From positions 1 to 64,000 of the forward strand of contig JAHNEJ010002979.1 of NCBI GenBank assembly GCA_022559845.1: 64,000 nt of DNA, in the 5' to 3' direction. The notes beneath the pieces were generated by a model that saw only the letters and a list, made by a program, of their open reading frames with translations, did no database searches and was not told the DNA's origin. Both the position numbers and the translations under genes were made by a program. Position 1 is the stretch's first letter. Every line of letters starts with the position of its first letter. Of the stretch, positions 1-10,550 are shown one piece after another. This stretch comes from Amorphophallus konjac. Its lineage: Eukaryota; Streptophyta; Magnoliopsida; Alismatales; Araceae.

Positions 1-1846
1 GAACTAAAGCAAAACGCCGAGTAAAGGAGCGAACATGATACCTTCACGCGCCGGGCGTGGGGAAGACGATCCGGGCTGAACTTGTACTCCCGAAACAGTA
101 AATAATTAAATTACAGCAATGAATATTACTGCCCACTCCACGCAGGGAGGTAACGGGCTACACGGTGGGACCCAGGAGTAGGGGGTTCAGGTTGATGGGC
201 AGTGTTCTGTGTAGCTTCGGCGGCACACGTACTCAAGAACGTGGGGCCCACGTGCTGGTCGGTGGGGCCGAGTGGGCCCGGAGTGGCACCGCTGTGACGG
301 GGGCGTCTGGAGGGACGATCCCTGGGAAGGGATCGTACGGGTTCTCCTTTTGGAAGGTGAGTCAGTTCCGATCTCCAAGTGTTGGAGTTGCTGCCCACGG
401 ATCTGAATTGATGTTTCAGACCCGCGCGACCCGACAAAATCTGCTGCAGCGATCACTTCCGACGTCGGATCGACGCGAAATTGGTGCCCTTGGAAAGATG
501 ATTCAAATACTTCGACCAAGGACAATGGCAGGAATTTTGTTGGCTCTGTATTTTTCTTGGGGGATTTTTGAACAGACTGACTGATAGACTCAGAAAACAC
601 AGGACATAAATTGATTTTCGTGAGAATAGGCATTGACCGCGACTAAGACTTCAGATCTGGGTGTTGGGCTCTTCATGAAGTTGGACAGGGGGAAGTAAGG
701 AAGACGGGGATATTTTTGGGGGATTTTATGGTGGCGGTTTGGATGGGGAAATATATTTTCTAACACTGGTAGGTCGGATCTGGACTGTGGAGGACAAAAC
801 AGAAATTTGACTGAGTTTTAATTTTTTGGTGGGGAAAAAGAAGTTCTAAAATCGAGGGAAAATTTGTGGAGAGGGGAATTGGTGGGCAGAACACCCAGAA
901 GAAATTTGGACTCAATCAGAAAAGGGGAAGGGGGTCGAACTATGGCAGAACAAGCTTGCTGTGACACAGGACAGAACACAGATGGATCTGGAGGGCTGGG
1001 AATAATGAAATAGGAAAAATATAAAACAAAGGCTTGAAAATAGGAAACGTTTTTTGGGAGAGGGTATTTGCTTGGGGAACCTACCCTCAAAATTTGGGCT
1101 CCAGAAGATCTGTGGATTTGGAGCTAAAAATCAGACAAGGGGGCTCTGTCCTGATTTCGACAGAACTTCGGCGGCAAGGCTGTGGCGGTGCGATGGCGGC
1201 TCGATGGCGGCGACGGCGGTGGTGCTGAGCTTCACCCTCTGGGAGGTGGTGGAGGAGAGGCTTTGCACCTCTGAAAGGAGAGCTCTCACAGCTCTAGAGG
1301 GGGAGAGAGGGGCGCCCTTGGGCCATTGAGCACAAATAGATTTTTTTCTCTCATTAATGCTTCATTTTTTTTACCAATGACACTATACATTTTCTTATAT
1401 AGAGCATGGCAAGTGGTGGGGTGGGAATTTCGTGGGAGAGAGGTGAGGGACCAAGGGGGGGGGACACAGAAGCTTCCTTCCTTTGAATTTTCAAAGGAAG
1501 GAAGTCCAAGTTTGGTAGGTTGCCTACCTTGGACCAAGAAAGGGGAGAGAATATGGACTTTTTCCTCCCTTTGTCCCCTTGAATGGTCAAGCTTTCTAGA
1601 AGCCCACCTTGGACATTTGACCAGCCCCACATGGGCCCTAGAGCCTAGGTGGACCAATGGGGAAGAAGATAGGGGTCCCTTACTGGTCCTACTGGACTTT
1701 TACACAAAAACCCAAAGATCCTTAAGGAATGACAAATTGGCTTATAAAGCCTTACAATTGTAAACATGCTTCCCAAGGATATAAACACAAACTAAAAAGA
1801 CACAAATACAAAAATAAAAGTTAGTGCCCGGCGTTGATTCCCATCA
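1..1846 (-). repeat. 3' LTR of element A (partial)
   Basis: Position 1 aligns with about 4488 of the right LTR and similarity runs to the CA at 1845-1846, which is the TG start of the LTR on the minus strand. A minus-strand TATA-like box (CTATATAAG) lies at 1394-1402. Just inside the element the minus strand has a purine-rich stretch (AGGAAGAA), placed as expected for a polypurine tract. Open frames in the LTR are not matched by any recognisable protein. Confidence 0.85.
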
Positions 1847-2817
1847 ATTCTTCCTGGGTGGGAAGAACTCGACCCTGTCGAGTAAGGTGTGCGACTGCTC
1901 TAGTAGCTCCGGCGGATCTCTCATCGACCAAGAAGCGCGGAGTTCGCTCCACTCCAAGTATTCGACACCTGCTCATCCCGTATAGATTCGATATGCTCAC
2001 GCGGCTGGGGAATGAGGCTAGAGGTGGACCCTCCGTGGTGGGGTCACTCTCAAAGGGGAGAAGGCGGCTCGAAGACTCACTAGGAATCACCGCTGGGTCC
2101 CTATATGTGACTTGAACCGAGATAGAGAATGGTCGAGCCGGTCCAATATGCCGACAAGTCTACAACATACGTAATAGATCCGACTTGTCTCGCACTCGAA
2201 AGGGACTAACATCGCGAGCTGACGACAGACTCGACTCGACACATGCAGACTCACTATGCACTCGACAATAAAGAAAAAACACGGACTCGACACGATGTAT
2301 GCACATATACACAAGACCCTAGACAAACCTATTGTTAGTCCGACCCAGACACACGCTAGGGTGGACCAGGACACCCAAATGTGTGCCATGCATACATGTT
2401 ACGTAACCGGAGGTTGGTGGCATGGGGAACTCCGAGACACCCAAGTTTAAACCAGTCATGCTTTGACCTCCTATGGGACTTGGGTGTGGGAGGACTTGGA
2501 GATCCAAAACTACCTTGGTCATCACCCCTAGATGTAGGTAAGGCATGCTATTTTTCCCAATCATCGGACCTATTGCTATGTGGAGGTTGATTGGCCCGAG
2601 TGGGAAGAGAGTGGTAGGGGACTTCTTTGACAATGTAGAAGAGAAGTGGTGGATCTCGAGGCCCACTAAGAAAGGGGTCGAATTGGTCAAAGAATGTGTG
2701 ACCCCTCGAACTATGTTCCATTATGACACTATCCCAATTTTTAAATTCTTGGAGGTGTAGATGATCACCTTCATTCATTGTGAGAGGTGGGACAACGGTC
2801 ATATGTAGAAAATAAGA
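1847..2817 (-). other. Non-coding 3' part of element A internal region
   Basis: No protein is recognisable between the gag stop and the 3' LTR, where pol would lie in a complete Gypsy element. The stretch at about 1865-2310 is sprinkled with the short motif ACTCGAC and variants such as GACTCGACAC. No other structure is evident. Confidence 0.5.
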
Positions 2818-3933
2818 TTACTCCCTTGGACAAAAGGAAATGAAGTCGGGTTCGTCCGGCATAGGGAGGAATAGAAGAACCTCCGTGGTTACATGACCCA
2901 CGGTCCATACAGAGGTGATAGACTCTAAGGATGGATGTGTGAAGCTACGACCTATAGGTCGGTCGAAGCCTGGGGCCAACAAGTGCGTAAATGTCAACTG
3001 CCGGTTTAATCCTTTAAGAAGGTCATCCAATGTATCCACATGGTGACTAGACTGGAGTGTGATATGGAATAAGTTGACCGGCACTAATGGTAGGGTGGGG
3101 TCCATGGATGGGAAAGGAGGTGGGACCAAGCCTATCTTGAGCCAACTAAGTAGTGGCTCGGTGATGAAAAGCTTTCCCGTTAGAAACACGGGTGGCTCCG
3201 GAGCTCTCATGGGTGGGGAAGGACGGTCCTCTAGGAAGGGAAGAGGTCCTTGGGACCACGTAGGTGGGGCCGGGTTAGGGCTACCAGCTATGTCCTTCCT
3301 AGGTTTGGTGGTGGCTACGTCTGGTCTCGGAGGTGGGCAAGGGGAGATCGGCGACTCAAAATAAGCACACCTCCTATCCACCCGATCCGAAATCATTTGC
3401 ACAAGTTTGGCAACGGTGCGGGTTGGAGTAGGGGTATCGTGGTGGACTTGCTCGTAATCAATCGGCCTAGGCTTGGTTCTAGGCTCATCTACGTGTGGGG
3501 CTCTTCTCCGACTATGACCCACTTGGTTGGAGGGGATTGGGTGGGGTCGGTTGGAGGTGACCGGGCCGAGTAGATAGACCTTCCTAACTTTGCCCTTCAT
3601 CTCATGCCACGACTCGATGGGCCATTGCCTCCTAACCTCCCTCGTGCGTTCTATACTTTCCAATTTCCAGGCGGCTTCGTGGACAAGCCTCTTTTGGGCA
3701 AAGCTGACTTGCATGGCATCAGACATAGTGTAACACTCGAAATACTTGTCCATGGTGGCATCCCACTTGAGATAGTCGCTCGGGACATTGGAGCCATGAA
3801 AGTTCGAGGCTTCGGGCCTATGGAAGTGGATGGGATGGTTTCCAAGCCCATGGGTGTGCCAACATTTGTATCGCCTGGGCGATGGGGAATCCATTGGAAA
3901 CTGGGGAACTACAAGATGGACATGCCGACACAA
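2818..3933 (-). CDS. Gag-like protein of element A
   Basis: This is an uninterrupted 371-codon frame in the gag position, about 275 bp downstream of the primer-binding site. Residues about 40-125 match the pattern of Gypsy retrotransposon Gag: a phenylalanine-histidine-glycine patch, YLKWDATMDKYFECY, then an Arg-rich stretch leading to W-P-I-E-S-W-H-E-M-K-G-K-V-R, the familiar W..M...R end of the capsid core. The rest is proline-rich and low in recognisable structure. No CCHC zinc knuckle is seen and no protease follows. It would act as a structural protein of virus-like particles; the intact frame in an element with about 10% LTR divergence is unusual. Function as Gag is inferred from motif and position; start is the first ATG of the frame. 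Confidence 0.65.
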   Translation of the reverse strand: MCRHVHLVVPQFPMDSPSPRRYKCWHTHGLGNHPIHFHRPEASNFHGSNVPSDYLKWDATMDKYFECYTMSDAMQVSFAQKRLVHEAAWKLESIERTREVRRQWPIESWHEMKGKVRKVYLLGPVTSNRPHPIPSNQVGHSRRRAPHVDEPRTKPRPIDYEQVHHDTPTPTRTVAKLVQMISDRVDRRCAYFESPISPCPPPRPDVATTKPRKDIAGSPNPAPPTWSQGPLPFLEDRPSPPMRAPEPPVFLTGKLFITEPLLSWLKIGLVPPPFPSMDPTLPLVPVNLFHITLQSSHHVDTLDDLLKGLNRQLTFTHLLAPGFDRPIGRSFTHPSLESITSVWTVGHVTTEVLLFLPMPDEPDFISFCPRE

Positions 3934-4208
3934 AGAGACAAGATACTAAAACAACAATGCAAGGTTGGAATGCTGACTCGACATTGAATCTAGACACAAC
4001 CAAGATCCGGTACCTGGCGGAGTTGCGGGATCCGAAGATCCTCTCGATGCAAGTGTGTGGCCTTCCCGATAGGCGTAACCTACCGTTCGGACAACACCTT
4101 TATATATACCCAATAAAGGTTATGCAATGCAACCTTGACTTATACACTTAGACTTAAATGACTCTTTTTTGTGTTTTTCTTAAACAAGACTACCCTAGAC
4201 TCGACTCT

Positions 4209-4219
4209 CTCTGATACCA
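4209..4219 (-). other. Primer-binding site, tRNA-iMet type
   Basis: The minus strand reads TGGTATCAGAG, complementary to the 3' end of plant initiator tRNA-Met. It sits three bases inside the 5' LTR edge (CATCA at 4223-4227), which fixes the element's orientation and the LTR boundary. Confidence 0.9.
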
Positions 4220-4222
4220 AAC

Positions 4223-6332
4223 TGATGCGGGATGGATAACAGACTCAACTCCAAGTTGATATGCGATCCTTGGACTCTAGACAAGCTCGCGATCATCCCT
4301 TAGCGAGGGAAGCGTACGGACGTGCGCGGTTGAGAAACTGGCAGTGAGCTAGGGTGGTCGGCTCTCTCTCATACCCGGATCGGGTCACAGGACGGGTTTC
4401 ACTCTCTCACTCGCAGCGGTGAATAATAATATTTGGCAAGCTAATTATCCAATCATGCTCTCTAGTAGTGGCATATGAAATATATACGAAATAAAGCAAA
4501 ATACCGAGTAAAGGAGCGAACACGATACCTCCACGCGCTGGGCGTGGGGAAGACGATCCCGGCCGAACTTGTACTCTCGGAACAGTAAATAATTAAATTA
4601 TAGCAATGAATATTACTTCCCACTCCATGCAAGGAGGTAACGGGCTACACGGTGGGACCCGGGAGTAGCGGGTTCGGGTTGACGGGTAGCGTTATGTGTA
4701 GCTTCGATGGCACGCGTACTCACGAACGTGGGGCCCACGTGCTGGTCGGTGGGGCTGAGTGGGCCCGGAGTGGCACCACTGTGACGGGGGCATTTGGAGG
4801 GACGATCCCTAGGAAGGGATTGTACGGGTTCTCCTTTTGGAAGGCGAGTCGGTTCCGATCTCCAAGTGTTGGAGTTGCTGCCCACGGATCGGAATTGCAG
4901 TTTCAAACTCGCGCGACCCGACGAAATCTGCTGCTGCGATCAATCCCGACGTCAAATAGACGTGAAATTGGTACCGTTGGAAAGCTGATTCAAAATACTT
5001 CGACCAAGGACAATGGCAGGAATTTTTTTGGCTCTTTATTTTTCTTGGGGGATTTTTGAACAGACTGACAGACAGACTCAAAAAACACAAGATAGAAATT
5101 GATTTTCCTGAGAACGGGCATTGACCGCGACTAAGACTTCAGATCTGGTTTTTGGGCTCTTCATGAAAGTTGGAGAGGGGGAAGTAAGGAAGATGGAGAT
5201 ATTTTTTGTGGATTTTATGGTGGAGGTTTGGATGGGGAAATTGAATTTCTAACACTGGTAGGTCGGATCTGGACTGTAGAGGACACAACCGAAATTTTAC
5301 TGAGTTTTAATTTTTTGGTGGGGAAAAAGAACTTCTAAAATCGAGGGAAAATTTGTGGAGAGGGGATTTTGTGGGCAGAACACCCAGTCCAAATTTGGAC
5401 TCAATCAGAAAAGGGGAAGGGGGTCAACCTATGGAAGAACTAGCTTACTGTGACACATGACAAAACACAAACAGATCTAGAGGGTTGGGAATAACGAAAT
5501 GGGAAAAATATAAAACGAATGCTAGAAAACGGGAAACGTTTTTTGGGAGAGGATATTTACGTGGGAAACCTACCCTCAAAATTTGGGATCTAGAAGATCT
5601 GTGGATTTGGAGCTAAATATCAGACAAGGGTGCTCTATCTTGATTTGGACAAAACTCTGGCGGCAAGGCTGTGGCGGTGCGATGGCAGCTCGATGGCGGC
5701 GGCGGCAGTGGTGCTGAGCTTCACACTCAGGGAGGTGGTGTAGGAGAGGCTTTAATCCTATGAAAGGAGAGCTCTCACAGCTCTAGAGGGGGAGAGAGGG
5801 GCGCCCTTGGGCCATTGAACACAAATAGATTTTTTCTCTCATTAATACTTCATTTTTTTACAAATGACACAATACATCTTATTATATAGAGCATGGCAAG
5901 GGGTAGGGGTGGGAATTTCATGGGAGAGAGGGGAGGGACCAAGGGGGGGACAAGAAAGCTTCCTTCCTTTGAATTTTCAAAGGAAGGAAGTCCAAGTTTG
6001 GTAGGTTGCCTACCTTGGACCAAGAAAGGGGAGAAAATATGGACTTTTTCCTCCATTTGTCTCCTTGAATGGTCAAGCTTTCTAGAAGCCCACCTTGGAC
6101 ATTTGACCAGCCCCACATGGGCCCTAGAGCCTAGGTGGACCAATGGGGAAGAAGATGGGGGCCTCTTGTTGGTCCTACTAGACTTTTACATAAAAACCCA
6201 AAGATCCTTAAGGAATGACAAATTGGCTTATAAAGCCTTACAATTGCAAACCTTCTTCCCAAGGATATAAACACAAACTAAAAGGACACAAATACAAAAA
6301 TAAAAGTTAGTGCCTGGTGTTAACTTCCATCA
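4223..6332 (-). repeat. 5' LTR of element A
   Basis: This 2110-bp LTR is bounded by the primer-binding site on one side and by the loss of similarity to the left LTR on the other. Minus-strand termini are TGATG and CATCA. It carries a TATA-like box at 5881-5889 and a GC-rich presumed transcript start zone with the CACGTG-like stretch near 4730-4740. Confidence 0.85.
5881..5889 (-). promoter_or_regulatory. TATA-like box in LTR A
   Basis: Minus strand CTATATAAT, matched by CTATATAAG at 1394-1402 in the other LTR and by TATATAA in the related solo LTR at 21610-21616, each with ATGTATAGTG-like or ATGTATTG-like sequence downstream. Confidence 0.55.
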
Positions 6333-6337
6333 ATACT

Positions 6338-7630
6338 TATCTTATGCAGCTCAACTCACTGCATTATTTAAAAGGATGAAGATTCTGTTGGAGAATGAAA
6401 AGTTCAAAGAGATTTCCATGTCTAATGTGTACACAATGAATTTCGTTGAAAAATTTATGAAAGTCAAAAAAATAGGATGGAGAATTCAGAGGCTAGTACC
6501 TGAAAGCCATGCATCTCAATTTATTGAACCCCAAGAACAAGAGCCAGTACAGCAGCAACAGCCAAAGTAGTAGCAACCACAACAATTGTATTAGAATTTT
6601 GATCAACAAAATGAACAACCTGAGAATCAACAGGAAGCTTTTGAGGGTGCATTGCAGATTGAGGCACCTCACCTTTCTCTGGCACACCAACAGCAGCTGG
6701 GTGCCAAAACACCAAGTGTTTTACCTCAAGCATCTCCTGAACATCAAGAAGAACATATTCCTCCTGAGGTTCAAATGGCAGCACCTCACCCTCAACCTTC
6801 ACGAGCATCCACCTCATCTACTTAAGAGACTTGTACTCTTTATCGGTTTATGTCTGCACAATTTGGGCTAGTTCATTCTGCCATAAAAGAACAGTCCAAT
6901 TACTTTGAGCAATAGATGTTTCAATTGAAAATGGATGTCAACTATGGCATGAAGGAAATGTCAAACAACTTTGGGTAGCAATTCACTCACCTAAGCCTGG
7001 AGATGAATAGCAGAATTGCTGCAATCCAGAGAGAGAACAAAGCAGTTTGACAGAAACTTCAACATATTGGTTCGAGATATAGAAGGAGTAATGACGGTTG
7101 CTAGAAATCAGATAGGAAGGATGAGTGACAAATTTAATAGTCAAAATGATAAATTGACAACGGATGAAGAATATTTCCATGATACCAAGGTGCAACATAA
7201 TCCTCTTGCAAGAAATTATGCCAGTATGACAGATAAATTGCAGATGATTACATATGATGTAACATATATGGTCAATGTGTTCAAAGATCACTACCCACAA
7301 CCGACTCCTGAAGACCAAGAAGATGGGTGGTGTCTTGCTGCAGATGCATCATCATCTTCTCAAGTCCCTGTTCATGCATCTCAGCATGATGCACAACTCA
7401 CTCACATTGCTGACATAATCCGCACTGAAATAACTGTGCTATGTTCCAAGATGGATCTTTTTCATGAGGCACTCCTTGAGAAACATTTCTCCATAGACTG
7501 AAATCTTTGATCAATCGCTCAACGAATTAATCAGAATGTTGAAGAGTTACAAAATTCAATTCAGAATGCGGAACTCATTCAACATGGTCCTCCAACTCAA
7601 GATGCTTCTACTCAGACCGATGACCCATAA
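6338..7630 (+). pseudogene. Copia 3' ORF remnant (env-like position)
   Basis: This lies directly upstream of the PPT and 3' LTR at 8020, where SIRE/Maximus-type Copia elements carry a third ORF often called env-like. The readable frame starts with a helical stretch (SYAAQLTALFKRMKILLENE), passes through a Gln/Pro-rich linker (about 6520-6830), then a helical region with several in-frame stops, changes frame near 7020, and ends with QDASTQTDDP and a stop near 7630. There are at least six stops and one frameshift. No membrane segment is convincing, so a real envelope role is not supported; the first part also resembles the C-terminal side of proteins annotated as putative plant transposon protein. 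The left end is cut at the insertion point of element A. Confidence 0.5.
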
Positions 7631-8003
7631 TGGGGATGCTTGCTCAGAACCCCTAATTCTTTTTGCTGATGGCAAAGGGGGAGAGAAGATGAGAGTCAGA
7701 GACAGAAGTCAGAGATGAGAGTTAGAGACAAAAGTAAGAGTTGAGTCAGAGCTGAAGTTTTTTGCAGAGTCATATGCATAGTCATATAAGTCATGTATAG
7801 CACCTTGTTCATGTTTACCTTTTAAGGCTTTGTTTGTTTACTTCATGTGTTGCTTGAATGTTCCTTAAACTATTGTGTCTGATTCAGTGAAAATGGCTAT
7901 TCATGGTTGACTCTGAAGTGAATGATAATGGCTATTCTCTTTATGATTGAACGGGTTGAATGTGAATGAATATAACTATTTTAATAACTCATAGTTGCCA
8001 TCA

Positions 8004-8019
8004 TCAAAAAGGGGGATAT
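8004..8019 (+). other. Polypurine tract of Copia element
   Basis: Sequence TCAAAAAGGGGGATAT abuts the LTR start at 8020. The same context (GTTGCCATCATCAAAAAGGG) precedes the 3' LTR of the gag-only Copia at 55067. Confidence 0.85.
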
Positions 8020-8149
8020 TGTTGGATCTCTAGCTTTGATGATGACACACTATGAATCTTGATAATTATCACATAAACACTAAGTCTTGAACACATTGAA
8101 TAGGTGTCACATTCATGGTACCCAAGCCAACAGGTCAAAGCACAAGTTT

Positions 8150-8675
8150 TGTGCATCGACGCAGTCAAGTACACAGAAGTCATCTTCAGAAGCATGCCTT
8201 CATTGGGTGCATCGATGCAACACGAGGACTGCATTGATGCACAAAATGGCAAGCGCTCAAACAGATTGTCTAGAAGCTTGTTATCCTCTCTGCTACACCG
8301 ACGTAGTTACCATAATGCATCGATGCACTAAACCCAGTCTTCATCTACTACATCGATGCATCAGACAGCTGCACCGACGCACCAATTCTTGAATCAGAAA
8401 TTAAGTACTACCATAAGGAAGCGTCAAGATAGTGCATCAACGCACTAAGTCATTTGCCAAGGATCTCAAGGATTCTAGTTAAGGTCTTTCTTCATCTACA
8501 CTACATCAATGGTTCACGGTCTCTATGCCGAAGCAATGAAGCCTCAACAGCTGTGTAAGCTTATTTTGGAAAAGGGTGAATCGACCTATCGTCCAATGCA
8601 TCGATGCACCAGCACAAATAGGACATGCTATCACTGAAGCTGCCTTGACCTGTCTTCGTAGCACGTCGAAGCATC
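8150..8675 (+). repeat. TGCATCGATGCA-like palindrome array in U3
   Basis: About twelve copies of a short palindromic motif are scattered over 525 bp, for example TGCATCGACGCA (about 8153), GTGCATCGATGCAAC (8206), TGCATTGATGCAC (8230), ATGCATCGATGCAC (8317), CTACATCGATGCAT (8347), CTGCACCGACGCAC (8368), GTGCATCAACGCAC (8436) and ATGCATCGATGCACC (8597). Spacing is irregular (20-150 bp) and the DNA between is unrelated. The array lies upstream of the TATA-like box. Confidence 0.75.
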
Positions 8676-8869
8676 ACGCATTCTAGCAAAGCACGTGAGC
8701 AACTTAAAGGAATCAGTAGTTTTCAAACTCATGTGAATCATCTATATTCCCAGGCCACCTGGCAATCTATGAAGTAGAATTCTGAAGAAGAATATTCTGA
8801 AATGACACCTGGACCAATGAAGCTCCAGATCTGAAGATAATCCTCATCCCTGAATTACAAAACTCTATC

Positions 8870-8880
8870 TTATATATATG
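8870..8880 (+). promoter_or_regulatory. TATA box of Copia 3' LTR
   Basis: An alternating TA run of about ten bases precedes an AG-rich leader of about 150 bp; the gag-only Copia LTRs have the same arrangement at 49157-49165 and 60151-60159. Confidence 0.55.
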
Positions 8881-10084
8881 TGGCCTCCGACTTCGTAGAA
8901 AAGAAGAGAAAAAAAAGCGGGAAGAAGGAGGAGAATTGGTATAGCTGCGAAGAGAGCTAGCCTGTAAGAAGAATCAGATAGAAAATTTATGTGAGAAGAA
9001 GAGAAAGAGCAAGAGGAAGGGAAAGATCGAGAGATTTCAGATCTGAAGTCCTTTCCGTGAGATTAAGTGCAGCCAGAGCTAAATAGATTGAGGATCTGTT
9101 CATCCATTGGCTTCTAGATCAGATCCCAGCCAATTTGCTCATTCTAAGCTACATTGTTTTCTAGCTATTTCCGCTGTCTTTTCTTTTTGTTTCTTTTTGT
9201 TTCTTGTTTGGTTGTTTCCTAACTCTTGTGTTCATTCGATACCTTGTTTGGGGATCGGATTTCTTTTGAGCAATCAGAAGAAGGGAGAGTTGTTCTCTGG
9301 GCTCCCTCTATGCAATCAGAGGAAGGGAGACTGGGTCTCCAGGTGTTCCCTCTGAGTCTATCAGAGGAAGGGAGGTATGTTCTTTGGGTCCCCTCTGTGC
9401 GTTAGAGGAAGAGAGGACTGGTCCTCTAGTTGGGGGCAACTGGGTGTTGCTCACATTTCCTTCTGAGATCTTAGAAGAAGGGAGGAGTGTGTTCCTCTGG
9501 GTGAAGCTATGTGTTAGCTCTTGCTTGCAGATAGAGTCTGCATTCTTCCTGTATACAAGGGAATCCTCACTCGGTTTGAGTGAGGGGTGGACGTAGGCAG
9601 ACTGGGTGTCTAGCCGAACCACCTAAAAAATCTCTTGTGCATCGTGTGTTTGCTTGTGTGGTTGATTCCTTTTCATCTACCACTTTCACAGGTTTGGCAT
9701 GTGAGTTATTTCATCACTCATTCTGATATAGTGTCAGGCGCTCGCTAGTATATCTGTGTGAATCGGTCTCTACTGCATCTTAATTGGGTTCTTGCATGCT
9801 GTGTGGTTCGCTGAGCTTGACATCATCTAGCTGTTTGCATTATTGCCTACAGTATGGTTGATATCGTTTAATGTCATGTGTTTAAGCTCTGTCCTATGCA
9901 AATTGTTTTAACTAGAGTACTATCTGCTAGTTGCCATTATGCATTGATTTGATCATCACTAGTCCGGTAAGTCGATGGCATTAAGATTCCGTTGCTTTTC
10001 AACTTAGTGTGAATTTTTTAATTGAGCAAAAAGTTTTAAAGGATCTATTCATCCCCCTTCTAGATCATGTCTTGCCCTCGAACA

Positions 10085-10521
10085 TTAGCGATTTCATTTC
10101 CTAGAATATTATTTTGAGCAGAAGGGAATATCAAATTGGGTAGTTTTTGTAGGAGGTTGTCTGCTGCCGTCTTGCTCATAGATTTCTTCCTAGATTTTCA
10201 AAATGTGTTAAACGAGATCAATCTGGAAAGGGAATGGAATTTTCTGAATTTTTCAGTCGTTTCTCTATTTATTTTCTATATAACCCCTATTTTTAGGCAC
10301 CCATCCTTTAATGGTATAATGACTTTTAAATTCTCAATTTTATTGACAGTGATAAGGCATTGATGCAAAAAGTGTTGAGGACATGATTAATGCCCTTTGT
10401 ACTCTGGCCTGGACTCTTTTAAAGCCGTGTTGATCCTTATCATTTTAAATAATTCCCTTAAGCTCTGATGAATTTTGTTTGAAATAAAAGGAACTTTTAA
10501 GCTTTATCAAGGGGATGAGGA
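10085..10521. other. Left flank of LINE, no gene seen
   Basis: No recognisable protein. The minus strand has a TATATAG-like box near 10280. With 17868 onward it is the original target of the LINE, probably part of a minus-strand Copia relic. Confidence 0.4.
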
Positions 10522-10550
10522 ACATATTACAGCCATTTGTCATAGCTTTA

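Larger units (their letters stand above)
1..6332 (-). mobile_element. Gag-only LTR retrotransposon A (Gypsy-like), minus strand
   Basis: Two related long repeats (1-1846 and 4223-6332) flank an internal region of about 2.4 kb. On the minus strand the order is 5' LTR (right), primer-binding site complementary to initiator tRNA-Met (4219 back to 4209), gag-like ORF, purine-rich stretch, 3' LTR (left). LTR ends on the minus strand read TGATG...CATCA. No protease, RT or integrase is present, so this is a non-autonomous element of the gag-only kind (TR-GAG-like). The outer part of the left LTR (about 265 bp) lies outside the window, so the target duplication (right flank ATACT) cannot be checked. 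By eye the LTRs differ by around 10% in the part I compared, so the insertion is old. Confidence 0.85.
8020..10084 (+). repeat. 3' LTR of a SIRE-like Copia element
   Basis: This 2065-bp LTR starts TGTTGGATC right after the PPT and ends CCCTCGAACA at 10084. Its end zone (TATTCATCCCCCTTCTAG...) matches the layout of the other Copia LTR (TACATTCACCCCCC...TAACA). No primer site follows, as expected for a 3' LTR. A TATA-like run (TATATATAT) lies near 8870-8880, followed by an AG-rich leader. Upstream, U3 holds the TGCATCGATGCA-type array. An imperfect repeat with TCAGAGGAAGGGAG units lies at about 9260-9490. Confidence 0.8.

Noticed and set aside
126..633. Overlapping frames on both strands at the left edge, repeated at 4613-5090
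   Set aside because: They lie in the LTRs of element A, differ between the two LTRs, and match no protein.
6338..7630. True viral envelope gene
   Set aside because: No signal peptide, membrane anchor or cleavage site can be made out; only the position suggests the env-like name.
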